This document shows positions 37,289 through 50,935 of a DNA stretch of 64,000 bases, in pieces. The notes under the pieces were generated by a model, which saw only the letters and a list, made by a program, of their open reading frames with translations, made no database searches and had not been told where the DNA came from. Position numbers and translations under genes: made by a program. The stretch is from Tetrahymena elliotti 4EA (taxonomy: Eukaryota; Ciliophora; Oligohymenophorea; Hymenostomatida; Tetrahymenidae). The DNA is taken from positions 248,001 to 312,000 of the forward strand of contig AFXF02001505.1 in assembly GCA_000231825.2 (NCBI GenBank). Reading direction: 5' to 3'. How positions within the stretch are numbered: position 1 is the stretch's first letter; each line of letters starts with the position of its first letter.

Positions 37289-40200
37289 ATGAAAAATTTT
37301 ATGAATAAAACCCAGGATATTGCCTTCAAATTAGAAAAGTTCGATGACTCTATTCTGCTAGACTCTATTAATAGATTAGTTTATGGTACAAAAGCTTTTA
37401 AGCTATATAAGCAGGGATAAAAGAGACATGTGAGAACATTTTTCTTACTTGATGAAGATTATAGATTTCTTTAGTGGATATCTCCTTAAAAAAACTACAC
37501 AAAATCTAGAATTTATCTTAATGACATCAAAGACATTAGCCGTGAAATTCATTACAAAATCAAAAACAAAAACTATTCTCATTTCTTGAGGATTTAAACT
37601 CACAATAATGAGCTCATAATTTAATTCTTTAATGAAAAAGAAAGAGATCAATTCTAATGCGGTTTGCAGCATTTTTTAATTAAAGCTTAGCACCACTAAT
37701 TTTTGTAAATAAAAGATTTTTCACTTTAATTCATTAACTTTAGACTAAATATTATGATTGTAGAACCGAAATCTCATAAATAATCCTGATTGCTCTTATC
37801 TTTTATTAGAATTTTACATCTTATAACTTGAAAATTTATCTTTTAAAGCTCTAATAATTTTATTTGTTTGTTAAAATTGTAGGGAAAAGAGATAAGACTA
37901 AGTTAAGCACTTAGCAAATATCTTATTTATTAGTGCTGATAAAGATGGCAATAAGCAATTGGATTTTGAAGAAGTAAAAAAATTGCTTTAAGAACTTCAT
38001 GTGAGTGTGAATAAAAAGTATCTGAAATAATTATTCTAGACCTATGATTTCAATAAAAATAATTAGATTGATCAAGGTGAGTTTGTAAATATTATTAGAG
38101 ATATAAATAAAAAAGATGAGCTTCTACCAATATTTAAAAAATATTGCTCAAGCTATAAAGAAAAAGAAAGTTAAGACCAAGAGTGTTTGATGACCATGGA
38201 ATAATATTAGCTATTCTTAAAGGAATAATAATAATAAATTGTACCCATTCATGAAATACAAGAAGTGTTCACAAATATAAACAATGAACAAATAAACATA
38301 GCTGAATCAGCAAAAAACTCCAAAGAAATCAAAATTTCTTTTTATTAGTTTTCAAATTTGATATTTAATTAGGAAAATAGTATTCTTGATATAAAGCATC
38401 ATGAGATCAATTAAGTAAATATAATTCATTTCATCCAATCAACTCAATTAATGTTTCATTAAAAAATATCTAGAATATGAATTTGCCTTTGTCAGACTAC
38501 TTCATCAACTCCTCTCATAACACTTATTTGATGGCTAATCAATTAACTGGTGATTCTTCTTGTTAAGCCTACATAAATGCCTTTTAGAAAGGATGTCGTT
38601 GTGTAGAATTAGATTGTTGGGTAATAAGTTATTCTTCTATAGTACAAATTCAGATTTTCTATCCTTAATTAAATTTTAATTAATAAGAAATAAAATCTGA
38701 AATTCTTGATTTAATAATATCCAATAAATAAGCAAAGCTAATTTCTTTCTCCTTATTTTTATCTAAATAATTTATTTTGAGATAAAAACCTTACATAATT
38801 TTTATTCACTTTTTATTTGATTCATTTTTTTATTAATTTAATAATATAATAGGATGGAGATAATAATGAGCCTTTAGTTTATCATGGGCATACACTCACA
38901 TCTAGAATTTTTTTTAAAGATGTATTGCTAACTATAGAAAAGTATGCTTTTGTTACTTCTCCTTTTCCAGTTATTTTATCATTTGAGAATCATTGCTCAG
39001 TTGAGCAGAGTAAAAAAATAGCTTTTTACTTGAAAGATATATTCAAGGATAAACTTTATCTTGTTCCTAAAGATTATCAAAAGAATATTTACTTTAAATC
39101 TCCTAATGAATTGAAAGGAAAAATTATTGTGAAAAGTAAGGGTAAGGTTGATTAATTATTTAGTGGACAAGATATAATAGAAAATCATTCTAGTGAATCT
39201 GATGATGAAGAAGGTTAGAGTAAAACCGACATTTAACTAATTGATAATTAAATTATACCTGACTTTTAAGAGATCCACTAAAAAACATAAAAGACTCAAG
39301 GCAAGAAAGTTACTATTTTTATGTAAAAGAATAAAGAAGAGTAAACTTAAATTTTACAAGAAAAACTATCAAGATAAGGTATGTCTCCTTGCCATAGCCG
39401 TGAACAAAGTTTCATTTAAAATGAATATAATAAATCAAAGATAAGTTAACATGTAAAACAACCATCTAATTTTTAAATATTTTGGGAAAATAAAGATAAA
39501 AATGAAGATTTTCATGATGTTCATCATCACAATGAAGATGATGATGATAACAATCATAAATTTATGGAGGATATTTCAAGTATGCACAGAGCCTAAAAAG
39601 AATAGTTTTCTCATAAACCTAATTTGAATACCAAATATAATTACTAAGTACAAAAAACAAATGGTGATACTTAATCTGTTGGAGAAATTCAAGCTAACTA
39701 AGAGTAAAAAATACAATCAAATGAGAAATTAATTTAATTTTCATAGGCAGAAATAGATTTTGATGATTAAAATGAAAAATTTTTAAATAAAGAGAATAAT
39801 GGAGGTAAATAAAGTAAATTATAGGCATCTAAAACGGATTAGATAGCTGATTCAAATGCTAATTAACAAAGTGGTAAGAAACACAAAAAGCAAAAAAAGG
39901 AAAAACATTCGAAAATTTGTAAAGAACTTTTGGAAATTACTTCTATGTTTGGATGTAAAATGGATTTAAAAGATGTGAACAGAGAATGCTGGTACATAAG
40001 TTCAATAAGTGAAATTAAGTATTTGAAGCTTATTAAAAAATGTCCTGAAGTGTTGATTTAAATGTTTAAAAGATCTTTTATAAGATTATATCCTGGAGGA
40101 ATGAGAGTAGATTCTTCCAATTATGATCCAATTAAAGGTTTCTTAAGTGGAGCATAAATTGTTGCCTTAAACTTTTAAACTCCTGATTTACCAATGGTAT

Positions 40201-40748
40201 TTAATCTTTCTAAATTTTAAGAAAATGGAGGAATCCATTCTGGATATGTACTAAAGCCAAATTATATGCTTCACAACTCTACAAAAAAATACATACCTAC
40301 CTTGATGACTAAAACAGTTAAAATAGTCCGTATCTAAATCATTAGTGGGTAGCAGCTTAGACCTGAAGATTATGAGTAAGATACTTTTGACGTTGTTGAT
40401 CCATATGTTTAAGTTTTTATCAAAGGAACAGATTTTGATGAAAATAGTAACAAACCATATGTAACTGATGTTATAAGTGATAATGGATTTCATCCTATTT
40501 GGAATTCAAATACTTTTGAATTTAAATTTGCTTGTCCTGAGCTTGCTATGATAGTTTTTAGAATTATGGATAGCGATGTTGGTTCTGACACATAATTAGG
40601 TATTTTTGCAATATCGGTGGACTGTATACGTCCAGGATATAGAATAATTCCTATAAGATAGAAATCAAATTTAGATTTTATAGATCATAGCTATATACTA
40701 GCCAAAATAGAAATAGAAGAGCTCATATAAAGGTACACTGTTTAGTGA
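37289..40748 (+). CDS. Phosphoinositide-specific phospholipase C (delta-like)
   Basis: Complete PLC architecture. N-terminal PH domain (TQDIAFKLEKFD... RHVRTFFLLDEDYRFLQWIS). After an intron (about 37700-37882) two canonical EF hands: DKDGNKQLDFEE and DFNKNNQIDQGE. Catalytic X domain: MNLPLSDYFINSSHNTYLM with the first catalytic His, GCRCVELDCWDG, then after an intron EPLVYHGHTLTSRIFF with the second His. A long charged linker (about 39150-39900) contains a His/Asp run (DVHHHNEDDDDNNH) and Lys clusters. The Y domain follows (RLYPGGMRVDSSNYDP, MVFNLSKFQENGG, GYVLKPNYML), then a C2 domain (VDPYVQVFIKG, NGFHPIWNSNTFEFKFACPE). It should hydrolyse PtdIns(4,5)P2 to IP3 and diacylglycerol in a Ca2+-dependent way at membranes. 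Stop TGA 40746-40748. Confidence 0.93.
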
Positions 40749-41236
40749 TTTGCTATATTATCTATAGTAACAAAAATTATTTTTTAAATTAAATAAATTT
40801 TTAAAAATTGGTATCAATAATTCTTTCTAAGCTCATGTATTTGTTTTATATTCATATAAATTCTTCTTTCTATTTATTGATTCATCATTTTATTTTTTTT
40901 TAAGTTAAAATTTAACAAATTTATTCTTTCTATTTACTTTTTATTTTATTAATCATAATTTGGGAAATGAAATTATGTTTTCTCAAAGAAAAGATTTTAT
41001 TTCATTTCATTTTTAAAAATAAAAAATTTATGATTAAGGTTAATGAACTAAATCATTTGTTTTCTAAATACTCTGGTAAAATAAAAGAAAACTAATAATA
41101 AAGGATTTTTATTTGGAGGAATAAAAAATTGTTTTCTTCCGCAAATTGATATTATTTTAAAAGAAAAATATTTTGAAGCAAACAATTCTTTTTTGAACAG
41201 AAAAATACTATAAAAATAATAAATAATGATTCAGTT
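40749..41236. other. 3' intergenic region between convergent genes
   Basis: About 490 bp between the converging stops of the PLC and enolase genes. AT-rich; no feature beyond presumed polyadenylation regions. Confidence 0.45.
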
Positions 41237-42940
<1,704 letters not shown>

Positions 42941-43835
42941 ATGTCAGCTCTTTAATTAGGTTAATATACAAGTGATGTAAGTATTTATTGTTATAAAATT
43001 TAACTCTGCAGAAATTTCTAAATAAGTGTAAAATAAAAAATTTAATTAAAATAGAATCTTTGCCAATGAAAATAAATTCTACTAGATATTTTCATTAATT
43101 TGTGAATATGTTTTAGTATACTAGATTTAAACTATTTGATTTATTTATATATGAATATAATTTAATTATAATATTTATGCTTTAAAATACTATCTAATAT
43201 ATATCTGATAAAATTTTACTTTTTATTTTTTCATAAAATTATTTACACACTATTTATTTATTAAAAAGCCCAATTATAAGTGTTTTTGTTTACACTTTTT
43301 ATAATTTAATTTGTGAATATAAACTATCAAATCTAATTAATATTTGAGGTGATTTAAATGGATATCAACTTAACAGTTTTGTAATTTGAAATATGAAAAA
43401 AAGTGTTGATTTTACTCTAAGCAATTTATAATCACTTATTATTATTTACAAGGAAATTTTTATTATTTAGGTTGTATGGTCATAGGAAAGAAAATTAATA
43501 AAAAAATACAATCAATTTTAAGTTGTAAATTTATCAAATTGCATCACTTAAACATGAATGTTTTTGGTAGAATGCGATAAAGTTTTTATAAATGTAATTA
43601 AATTTAGGAAAAGTGTAATTCTGGTATTCAATAAGAAGCTTATTGCTTTAAAATAGATAAATTGAAGAAATCTTTAACTAATATGCAAGAAAATCTGTTT
43701 TAAAGAAAGAATTACGAAATTAATAATAAAAAGAAATACTTTTTTAAAAAAAGATTAAATCAAAGAAAGATAGTAAATGTAATTAAAATAAATTAAGAAT
43801 GTAAAGGAGTTTTATTTGTATTTTTGTTAAGATGA
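42941..43835 (+). CDS. Small basic protein in three exons, unknown function
   Basis: First exon MSALQLGQYTSD (42941-42976) ends at a GTAAGT donor. After a long AT-rich intron a second exon encodes VVWSQERKLIKKYNQFQV (about 43471-43524), and a third (from about 43610) encodes EKCNSGIQQEAYCFKIDKLK then KSLTNMQENLFQRKNYEINN, ending at TGA 43833-43835. All junctions keep the frame. The protein is about 100 residues, Lys/Asn/Gln-rich, helical, with two Cys (CNSG...AYC) but no clear CHCH pattern. Function unknown. The last 25 codons are very AT-rich and may be a mis-called end. Confidence 0.55.
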
Positions 43836-44182
43836 AGTAAAGATTAGTAATTTATACATTTATAGCTTGAATTTAAAATAAATATGTAATTTAAATTTTT
43901 TATTTATTTATTTAATTAAAAGGAGCAATTTATTCAATGATTTATTATTAAGTTTTGGTTTATTTTTTATTTGACGATAGTGATGCAATATTTGTATAAG
44001 AATATTTAAACGTGACCTAATTAAATGAAACTTTCTAAAATTGAGATTCTTATATCTTTATTACTTATTATTGTTATTGGATATTTCTATTATTGATGTA
44101 ATTACAATCTAATTTTACCATGTCTTTCATATGTAATGAGTAATCACATAATAATTTCAATTTTCTTTTTACATTTTATCAT
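43836..44182. other. AT-rich convergent spacer
   Basis: About 350 bp between convergent gene ends; nothing recognised. Confidence 0.4.
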
Positions 44183-45730
44183 TCATGCCTAGTTGTATTA
44201 AAGCACTTCAAATTTTATTTATTCTTAAGTCTAGACAAACAAGCGAATGTCCCTATTGTAAAAATAATTCTTATTATCTAGGTCAAACTTTAAATACTAT
44301 TGATTGGATATATCTGAAAAAGAAATGACTTTTTTGGTGAGATTTACAAATATATTTAATATGATTGTTTTAACTTATGGTTCACCATTATCACCTAGTA
44401 AATTTTCACCTAAATTATAATAATCTAAGTCATCTTCATCTTCTTTAGCATTAAAATCGAATCCTGTTCCATTAGTTTTGCAATTTCCATAGTGTTCACC
44501 TTTACATGCCAGACAAATTCCAACAAAGTGATTTTATTGCAATTCGGGATTTATTTTAACATTCTTCTACCCTTCATCTACAAGACCAATATATGTACCG
44601 CAACTTAAAATTCCAGTAATTCTGATTTAAAAGTATGTCTATAACGGGATTATATTACTGAAAAAGTAAGTTGGTCTGTTGATTTTTTTTACAGTAGCTG
44701 ATTTATCGTCTAGACGGAAATTTATTTTATCTTACTCACTTTCGGTTGTAGAAAGAGAAAAGGTATAGGAATTTGTACCTGGCAATTATTAAATTATATC
44801 GTTATCAGTGCTTAGATTAGAAATATCAGATGATCCATTAAGATTTAAGAATGAAGAACGAGGGGAATTTAATTACTAGCTGTTTGTAGCATTTTTTTCA
44901 ATGAAAATGCTCATCTATTCTACATATTCTTTGATTTAATCAAATTCCTATTGAATAATATTGAAATTGATGAGAGACTTGCTAGCATTTTTACTATCAA
45001 AGTATCCAAAACCAAACTACTAATTTAGCTATTGTTTATATTAAGTGTGACTCATCATAATCTGACTCATTATTTCTGTAATTTATTATTCAGCTTAAAT
45101 TTATAAAAATTTGAAGTTATTTTCATTTTATTCTTGATTAACCAAGTTTATTATTTCACGAATAGAGTCTAAATTGCTGCATTCGTCTACGAAACTAAAC
45201 ATTAATTTGCGATTTTTTTCTTGATTTCTTTTTTATTATTCATCACATAAATGAACCATGGTCTAGGCTAGTTCTTCTATTTTATCTTTCATAAACTTTA
45301 GAAGTCTATTGCACATATCTATAATTAAATCTTCATATTAATGATTTTAGCCTTTGAGATAATCTTAAAATACTCTAAGGTAGGAGTCATGAGGCCAATT
45401 TTACATGCTAAGTTTAATATCTGCTTTTTCATTTAGTTCTTATATTAAAATGCATCTGTTGCGATGACGACTATAGTGATCTGTATTTTCGCAGTCTATG
45501 CACATGAGCCTTTAATGATTGCAATTTTAATCGAGACAAACATATTTTACTAAATTTGAAGTATGAACTCTACATTTGAGTTCAATATACTTTAAATTAG
45601 ATCTTTAATTATTAGTTACAAATTGGTTATCAAATTCAAGTTCATTTTCATTAATACTTCTTTATTTTACTTATTCCAAAGGTTTTTATGAAATTTGTTT
45701 CTAAAAAGTAATTGGTTTATGAGCAGACAT
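44183..45730 (-). CDS. B-box zinc finger protein with coiled coil and C-terminal SPRY-like region, intronless
   Basis: One uninterrupted frame of 515 residues, MSAHKPITFQKQISQKPLEQ to TGA 44185-44183. Residues about 52-95 carry a B-box-type zinc site: CRVHTSNLVKYVCLDQNC, LMCIDCENTDHYSRH. A long helical, Gln/Glu-rich coiled-coil region follows (about 110-290), then a Ser/Asn-rich linker. The C-terminal 180 residues read as beta-rich: SYTFSLSTTESEQDKINFRL, FQIRITGILSCGTYIGLVDE, HFVGICLACKGEHYGNCKTN, TIILNIFVNLTKKVISFS and NYFYNRDIRLFV, an order compatible with a SPRY/B30.2-like or similar sandwich (inference). Together this is a TRIM-like layout lacking an N-terminal RING. It probably acts as an adaptor; no partner is suggested by the neighbourhood. 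Confidence 0.78.
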
Positions 45731-46277
45731 TTTCCTTTTTGTTTTGTTAAAATGAGAATTAATAAATTATTTGGTAATTAATTTTTGTATTAATTAACCC
45801 TAGTTCTCTCTTTTATGTGGGATTTTAAGTATAAAAACTAATAATTTGCATACATATAAGTCTTTGTTGAAAAAAGAATTTCTAAGGCTAATATTTATTT
45901 ACTTTACTCATAAGAGATATTGGTCTAGTTATTAATCATTAGATAAATTAAAATTCATGGCCATAGATTAAATCTAGATATTAATAAAGATGTTTTCATT
46001 AAGAAATTTAATCTATCTATTTTAATTACTTCATTGAATTTATTATGATAACACATTCAGCTTATCATTTATTTATTTGTAATTGCCCACACTTTTCTAA
46101 ACTCAATTTACAATTTACTTTTTTAATCCTTCAAATTTTTTCTAATTTGTAATTTAAATTAATTCCCATATTTAGATGAAAATGAGACAAAAGCTATCTG
46201 TCATTACATAATTATTGTCAAAAAGACAATTGGAATCAAGTAATTAAATTTATTCATTTTTTTATTAATGACTTCTT
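45731..46277. other. AT-rich intergenic region
   Basis: About 550 bp, including the promoter of the B-box gene. No feature recognised. Confidence 0.4.
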
Positions 46278-46631
46278 ATGGGTATTTATTTATAAGAGAT
46301 TGATGAGATAGGAAGGAATCAAAAATATAAAATAATCTATTTTTATTTAGTAGAGAGGATAAAATTAAAAGAAAAATTTTTTTAAATTTGTTTGAAAAGA
46401 ATAAAGAGAAAGAAATAAAGAGAAAATTAGAAAAAAAATTCAGAAAACAGTAAACAAAAAGGAAAAACTGATAAATTTTATTATTGCGAAAACCATAGTA
46501 CTCCATTATAATGTAATCAAAAAATAATCAAAAATATCTTAATGTTACAATTTTTAATTATAGTCTATAATTCTCATTTAGTTAAAAATTAAAAATTAAA
46601 AAATAGGCTGACTGCGAATAAAAAATTTTGA
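46278..46631 (+). CDS. Possible small Lys-rich protein with a Cys/His motif
   Basis: A 117-codon frame from ATG 46278 (MGIYLQEIDEIGRNQKYKII) to TGA 46629-46631. The middle is strongly basic (LKRIKRKKQRENQKKNSENS) and is followed by YYCENHSTPLQC, a Cys-x2-His...Cys pattern. The final third is AT-rich and may be non-coding or an intron. The opposite strand has an equally long frame that is hydrophobic low-complexity, which looks like the shadow. Evidence is weak; it could be a small gene, an exon fragment or chance. Confidence 0.3.
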
Positions 46632-46731
46632 GTACTTTTTGAAATTTCTTTTTATTTGCTTCATTTAAAAATTTAAGTCTTTACATTTTGTTTCAATTTT
46701 ATAGTTTTTATTTTGCTTTGAACATAAAAGG

Positions 46732-46973
46732 ATGTGGCCAGTACTAATACTTTTATTTACTGCCGCTTTCAGTTTAACAAGTTTAACAAATTCAACTTAG
46801 ATGCAATTAAAGTTCATCATAACTATTTTTTCTTTTTATTTTTAAAAGTTAAGGTCGTTTTTTTAAAAACCTTATTTCTCTAGATAGAAAATAATCCGTG
46901 TTACATTAATTCTTTTGTTAAATTAGCTAAATATTTGGTTTTAGATTCTTCTTTAGGTTTACAGTCTTTATGA
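46732..46973 (+). CDS. Possible small secreted protein or gene fragment
   Basis: ATG 46732 opens MWPVLILLFTAAFSLTSLTN, a convincing signal-peptide-like start. Downstream a second coding-like stretch reads IENNPCYINSFVKLAKYLVL and ends at TGA 46971-46973, in a different phase, so at least one intron (roughly 46780-46855) is required. No domain is recognisable and total length is under 70 residues. It may be a short secreted peptide gene or the remnant of a longer gene. Confidence 0.3.
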
Positions 46974-47879
46974 TTTGATTGGGGACGATAATTAAATGAA
47001 ATGTAATCTAAGATGATTACTTTATCTATATATGAATGATATTTTTGTTTATAACTGTAAAGCAAGTATCTCTAATCTAAATATTATTTTTCTTTAATTT
47101 ACTTCAATTGATTGATATATTATTGATAATTTTCTAACATTTTGTGACCTATTTTTACTCTTTACAAACGTGTAAAGTTACAGAAAGCTTCCAGATAGAA
47201 ATTAAATTTTATTTACAATTCTAATTTTAATTTGCTAATTTATAGTTCTAAGTCAAAAAATTTTTAAGTATTAAGTGAGTTCACTCACATGAATAATCAA
47301 ATTTTAAGACTTAAGTAAATAATTTAAAATCATGTATTTACTGGTATCAAATAAAAAAGAATACTTTTAATTTTTAAAATGTAAAAAATTTAAGTTTTTT
47401 TCTTTGCTAAAATTTTAAAAATTAATAAAATTGAAATATTTATTTTCTACTTTTGACTTGAATCATTTTTAAGAAATAGATAATTTTTTAATTTAAATCT
47501 TTCATAATAAAATTCTATTATGATTGTGAAAAAAGCTGTGATAATTTTTCATTAAGATTTAAGTAAATTGGATTCTAACTTAATTATAGCCCATAAGTTT
47601 TGAAAATAATCAGTCTATATTAATTAAAAAAAATGCTGGCTAGGATTTACAAATATTTGTTTAAAAAAATTTTATTGGAGTGAAAATACATAGCTATATT
47701 TACATTTACATTTATTAAAAAGCAAGTTTACTTTTCATTTATCTTTATCAAAAAAACTTAAAGAAATAAATTAAAAAATAAATCAATGTTTATTTTGAAC
47801 AATAATTTTCTAGAAAAAGATTTGTATTTTTTATTTTACAAATCTCTATAAAACATAAATATATATTTATATACACTCT
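46974..47879. other. AT-rich intergenic region
   Basis: About 900 bp of AT-rich sequence with the promoter of the thioredoxin reductase gene. No feature recognised. Confidence 0.45.
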
Positions 47880-50165
47880 ATGTTTTGTAAGCTAAAGAGG
47901 ATAAATTCTGGGTTAAGGTACTACTTTTCCTCAAATTAGTAGTAGAATTAACAACAGAATTACTTCAATTTTAAATTTTCAGATAATAATTCTACGGGGT
48001 ACTAATCTACAAACAATTTTGAATTTAAAAATGAATAAAATCACTAAAAGAATGACAATTCAGCAAAATAAAATTCACAATATGATGAAGAAATATAATT
48101 ACCTCCATTTTCAGATTAGCAAGATGACGATGAAAAGTTAAACGAAAATAAAATATAATTCTCTCAAGAGAGTGAGAATACAGATATATTATAAGAAAAG
48201 TATGATGTCGCCATTATTGGCGGAGGATCTGCTGGTCTCTCATTTGCATTAGAAGCTCATAAGCTAGGATTGAAAACAATTTTATTTAATTTTGTAGAAC
48301 CTACGTTTAAGTAGATATTTTTTTATGTTTTTTTAGTGAAAGAATATGTTTAAATTGTTATTTAATTCTTTTAATAATAAATAATAGGGGGAATAAATGG
48401 GGATTAGGTGGAACTTGTGTGAATGTTGGATGTATCCCCAAAAAATTATTCCATACGGCTTCTATTATCAAAGATAGTCTATTAAAATCAACAGATTTTG
48501 GGTTTGGAAGTGATAAATAACAATTTAGTCTAGATTAAAATACAAATAGTGAATCTAAAAACAAGCAACATCTCAATTTTCGTTGGAGATAGTTAGTTTC
48601 TAATATTTAAAATTATATTTCTGATTTAAACTTAGGATTTGAAGCACAGCTGATTAATAGAAATATTCCATATATAAATGCATTAGCAACTTTAGGTGAT
48701 AAGAATACAATTTATTTTACATTAAATAAATAAGAATTGTATGATGCAATTTCAAGAAGGGATTTTTCAAATTTAAAAAGCTAACAAATAAAAGCAGATT
48801 ATATTGTTTTAGCAGTTGGAGGAAGACCAAAGTACATTAAAGAATGTGAAAATAGTGAAAAATATTCTATTACAAGTGATGATATATTCTCTTTAAAGAA
48901 TCCTCCTGGTAAAACCCTTGTACTAGGTAGTGGGTATATTGCCTTTGAAAGTGCAGGATTTTTGAGTAATTTAGGAATGAATACTACCTTGATGGCGAGA
49001 GGTTAGTATTTACGTGAATTCGATTAAGATATTGCTTAAATGATTGTAGAAGATATGTAAAAATTCAATGGTGTACGTTTTATTTAACATTCCGTTCCTT
49101 ACAAGATTGAAAAAAGTGATAAAGATTATGTAGTATGCTACAAAAATACTCAATCTAATGATGAGTCATGTGATAAATTCTAAACTATCTTACAAGCTGT
49201 AGGAAGATAACCAAATATTTCCTTATTAAATTTAGACTAGGTAGGAGTATAAGTAGATTCACAATCATAAAAAGTACTAAAATTTTTTATGTTTATTAAT
49301 TTTTTTTATTATTGATAAATAACTTTACTCAAGAAATACCTTCAACAAGTTAGAACCTAACCCATCAAATTTATTTTTATTGAATTCAAATAAAGAAAAT
49401 ATTTGAAGAAAAGATAGAAAAATAGAAAAATAGATGGATTTAAATTTAGAAATTTTTGAATAATATTTTATCTCATTAAATTTTTTAATTTATTTAAGAT
49501 CATTGGAGGGTATAGTCAAGATAGTGAAAAAACTTCAGTAGACAATATATTTACTGTTGGTGATGTACTTCATGGTATTTTTTTTGATGGTTTTAATGTA
49601 TAATTTAATTTTCTAATAATTTATTAAAGGAGCACCCGAACTAAATCCTATTGCTTAAATGGCTGGTAGACTTTTAGCACATAGAATATTTGGCTTGAAA
49701 ATGAATGATAACTTGAAATATTATAATAGACATAAAATGGATTACAATTGTATTCCAACTACTTTATTTACGCCTTAAGAGTATAGTTTTGTTGGATTAA
49801 ATGAAGAATAAGCTTTAAAATAATATGGTAAAGATAGAATAGAAATTTATCATTCTAGATTCACTCCTCTGGAAGAATAGCTTTCTTTTTCTTATGATGA
49901 AGAAGGAGATATTATCAAAAGAAAGAGTTACTGTAAGATTATTTGTGATAAATTTGATAACGAAAAAATTCTAGGTATGCATTACTTTGGTCCTAATGCT
50001 GGTGAAGTAATGTAGGGTTTTGCTTTAGCATTCAAAATGAACTTATTTAAGCATTAATTAGATACTACAGTAGGAATTCATCCAACATGTGCTGAAGAAC
50101 TACTTAATTTAAAAATTACAAAAAGCTCAGGGGAAAATTTCGACAAGGATACATGCTGAGCTTGA
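47880..50165 (+). CDS. Thioredoxin reductase, probable selenoprotein (C-terminal Cys-Sec-Ala), mitochondrial-type presequence
   Basis: High-molecular-weight thioredoxin/glutathione reductase fold with introns at 48311-48387, 49274-49498 and 49575-49629. FAD site [17 protein letters not shown]; redox-active disulfide in [22 protein letters not shown] site [16 protein letters not shown]; second FAD motif [12 protein letters not shown]; dimer-interface His-Glu in [14 protein letters not shown]. These identify the thioredoxin reductase branch, which passes electrons from NADPH to thioredoxin through a C-terminal Cys-Sec or Cys-Cys pair. Here the frame ends Asp-Thr-Cys-TGA-Ala-TGA (TGC 50154-50156, TGA 50157-50159, GCT, TGA 50163-50165), so the first TGA is read as selenocysteine if the SECIS-like element at 50226-50269 works. 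The N-terminus ([20 protein letters not shown]) is a basic, acid-free likely mitochondrial presequence, followed by a Gln/Asn-rich low-complexity stretch of about 90 residues that is unusual for the family. Confidence 0.9.
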
Positions 50166-50225
50166 GCTACCTTAAAAATTTTCTTGTTATTTTGATCTTT
50201 GTATTTCTTTATGAAACACAATAAA

Positions 50226-50269
50226 ATGATAGCACATCTTGAAAATCTTTGGATAGGGATATTGCTTGA
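50226..50269 (+). promoter_or_regulatory. SECIS-like element in the 3' UTR of thioredoxin reductase
   Basis: ATGA at 50226-50229, then exactly 12 nt, then an unpaired AAAA (50242-50245), and a 3' TGA at 50267-50269 preceded by TGCT that pairs with AGCA just after the ATGA. This is the eukaryotic SECIS layout: 5' UGA/3' GA non-Watson-Crick quartet, helix II, and conserved AA in the apical loop 10-13 nt from the quartet. Further pairing (ATC with GAT) extends the helix after a small bulge. It starts 60 nt after the true stop codon. Helix I is not obvious. Confidence 0.6.
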
Positions 50270-50935
50270 AAATCAAAATAGCAAGATTATTTATAAAAAT
50301 CATCAATTCAAAAATAATAATTATCGATTCAACTAATTATTTTTAAAATTATTTATTCGAATTAGTAAAATGTAAAAAATGTGTATAAAATTTTACCCAT
50401 TTAGAAGAGTTTTAAAAATAAACTTCTTTTATCTAATTAAAATAAATAATTAGCTCTAAATTAAAAAATTGTGTGAATGACTCTATTAATTAATCTATTA
50501 ATTTTTTTTTTTTTATTTGATAAAAATAAATATGAATTTTAAAAATAAGGAGAGATGATTTTAAAAATTAATTTATTATGAAATCAAATAACTAAATAAA
50601 TTTTGTGATGTTTTTGTATTTGAACTTAGATATTTAAAAATTTTGAATCAAATCAATGATAAATTAAAATTAGTCAATTTGAATAATATTTTATTAAATA
50701 ATTCTAGAAGATATAAAATAAAAATGCAATTTGAATCTGAGAATTAATTGATTTAATAATTGGAAATATCATTTTTATTTAAAATTTGATTGACACATAA
50801 AAAATATTTTTATGTTAATTTAGATTGATAAATACATTAAAAGTAAGGAGAAATATGAATAGCTTTGAACAATATTTTTTTTAATTATATAAATGATGCA
50901 AAACTAATATAAAAGAAAGAACTAAATATTAGTTC
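50270..50935. other. AT-rich convergent intergenic region
   Basis: About 670 bp between convergent gene ends, after the SECIS-like element. AT-rich, nothing else recognised. Confidence 0.45.

Noticed and set aside
46276..46506. Minus-strand Phe/Leu/Ser-rich ORF
   Set aside because: Composition is what a Lys/Arg/Glu-rich plus-strand frame gives on its complement; no start context or homology.
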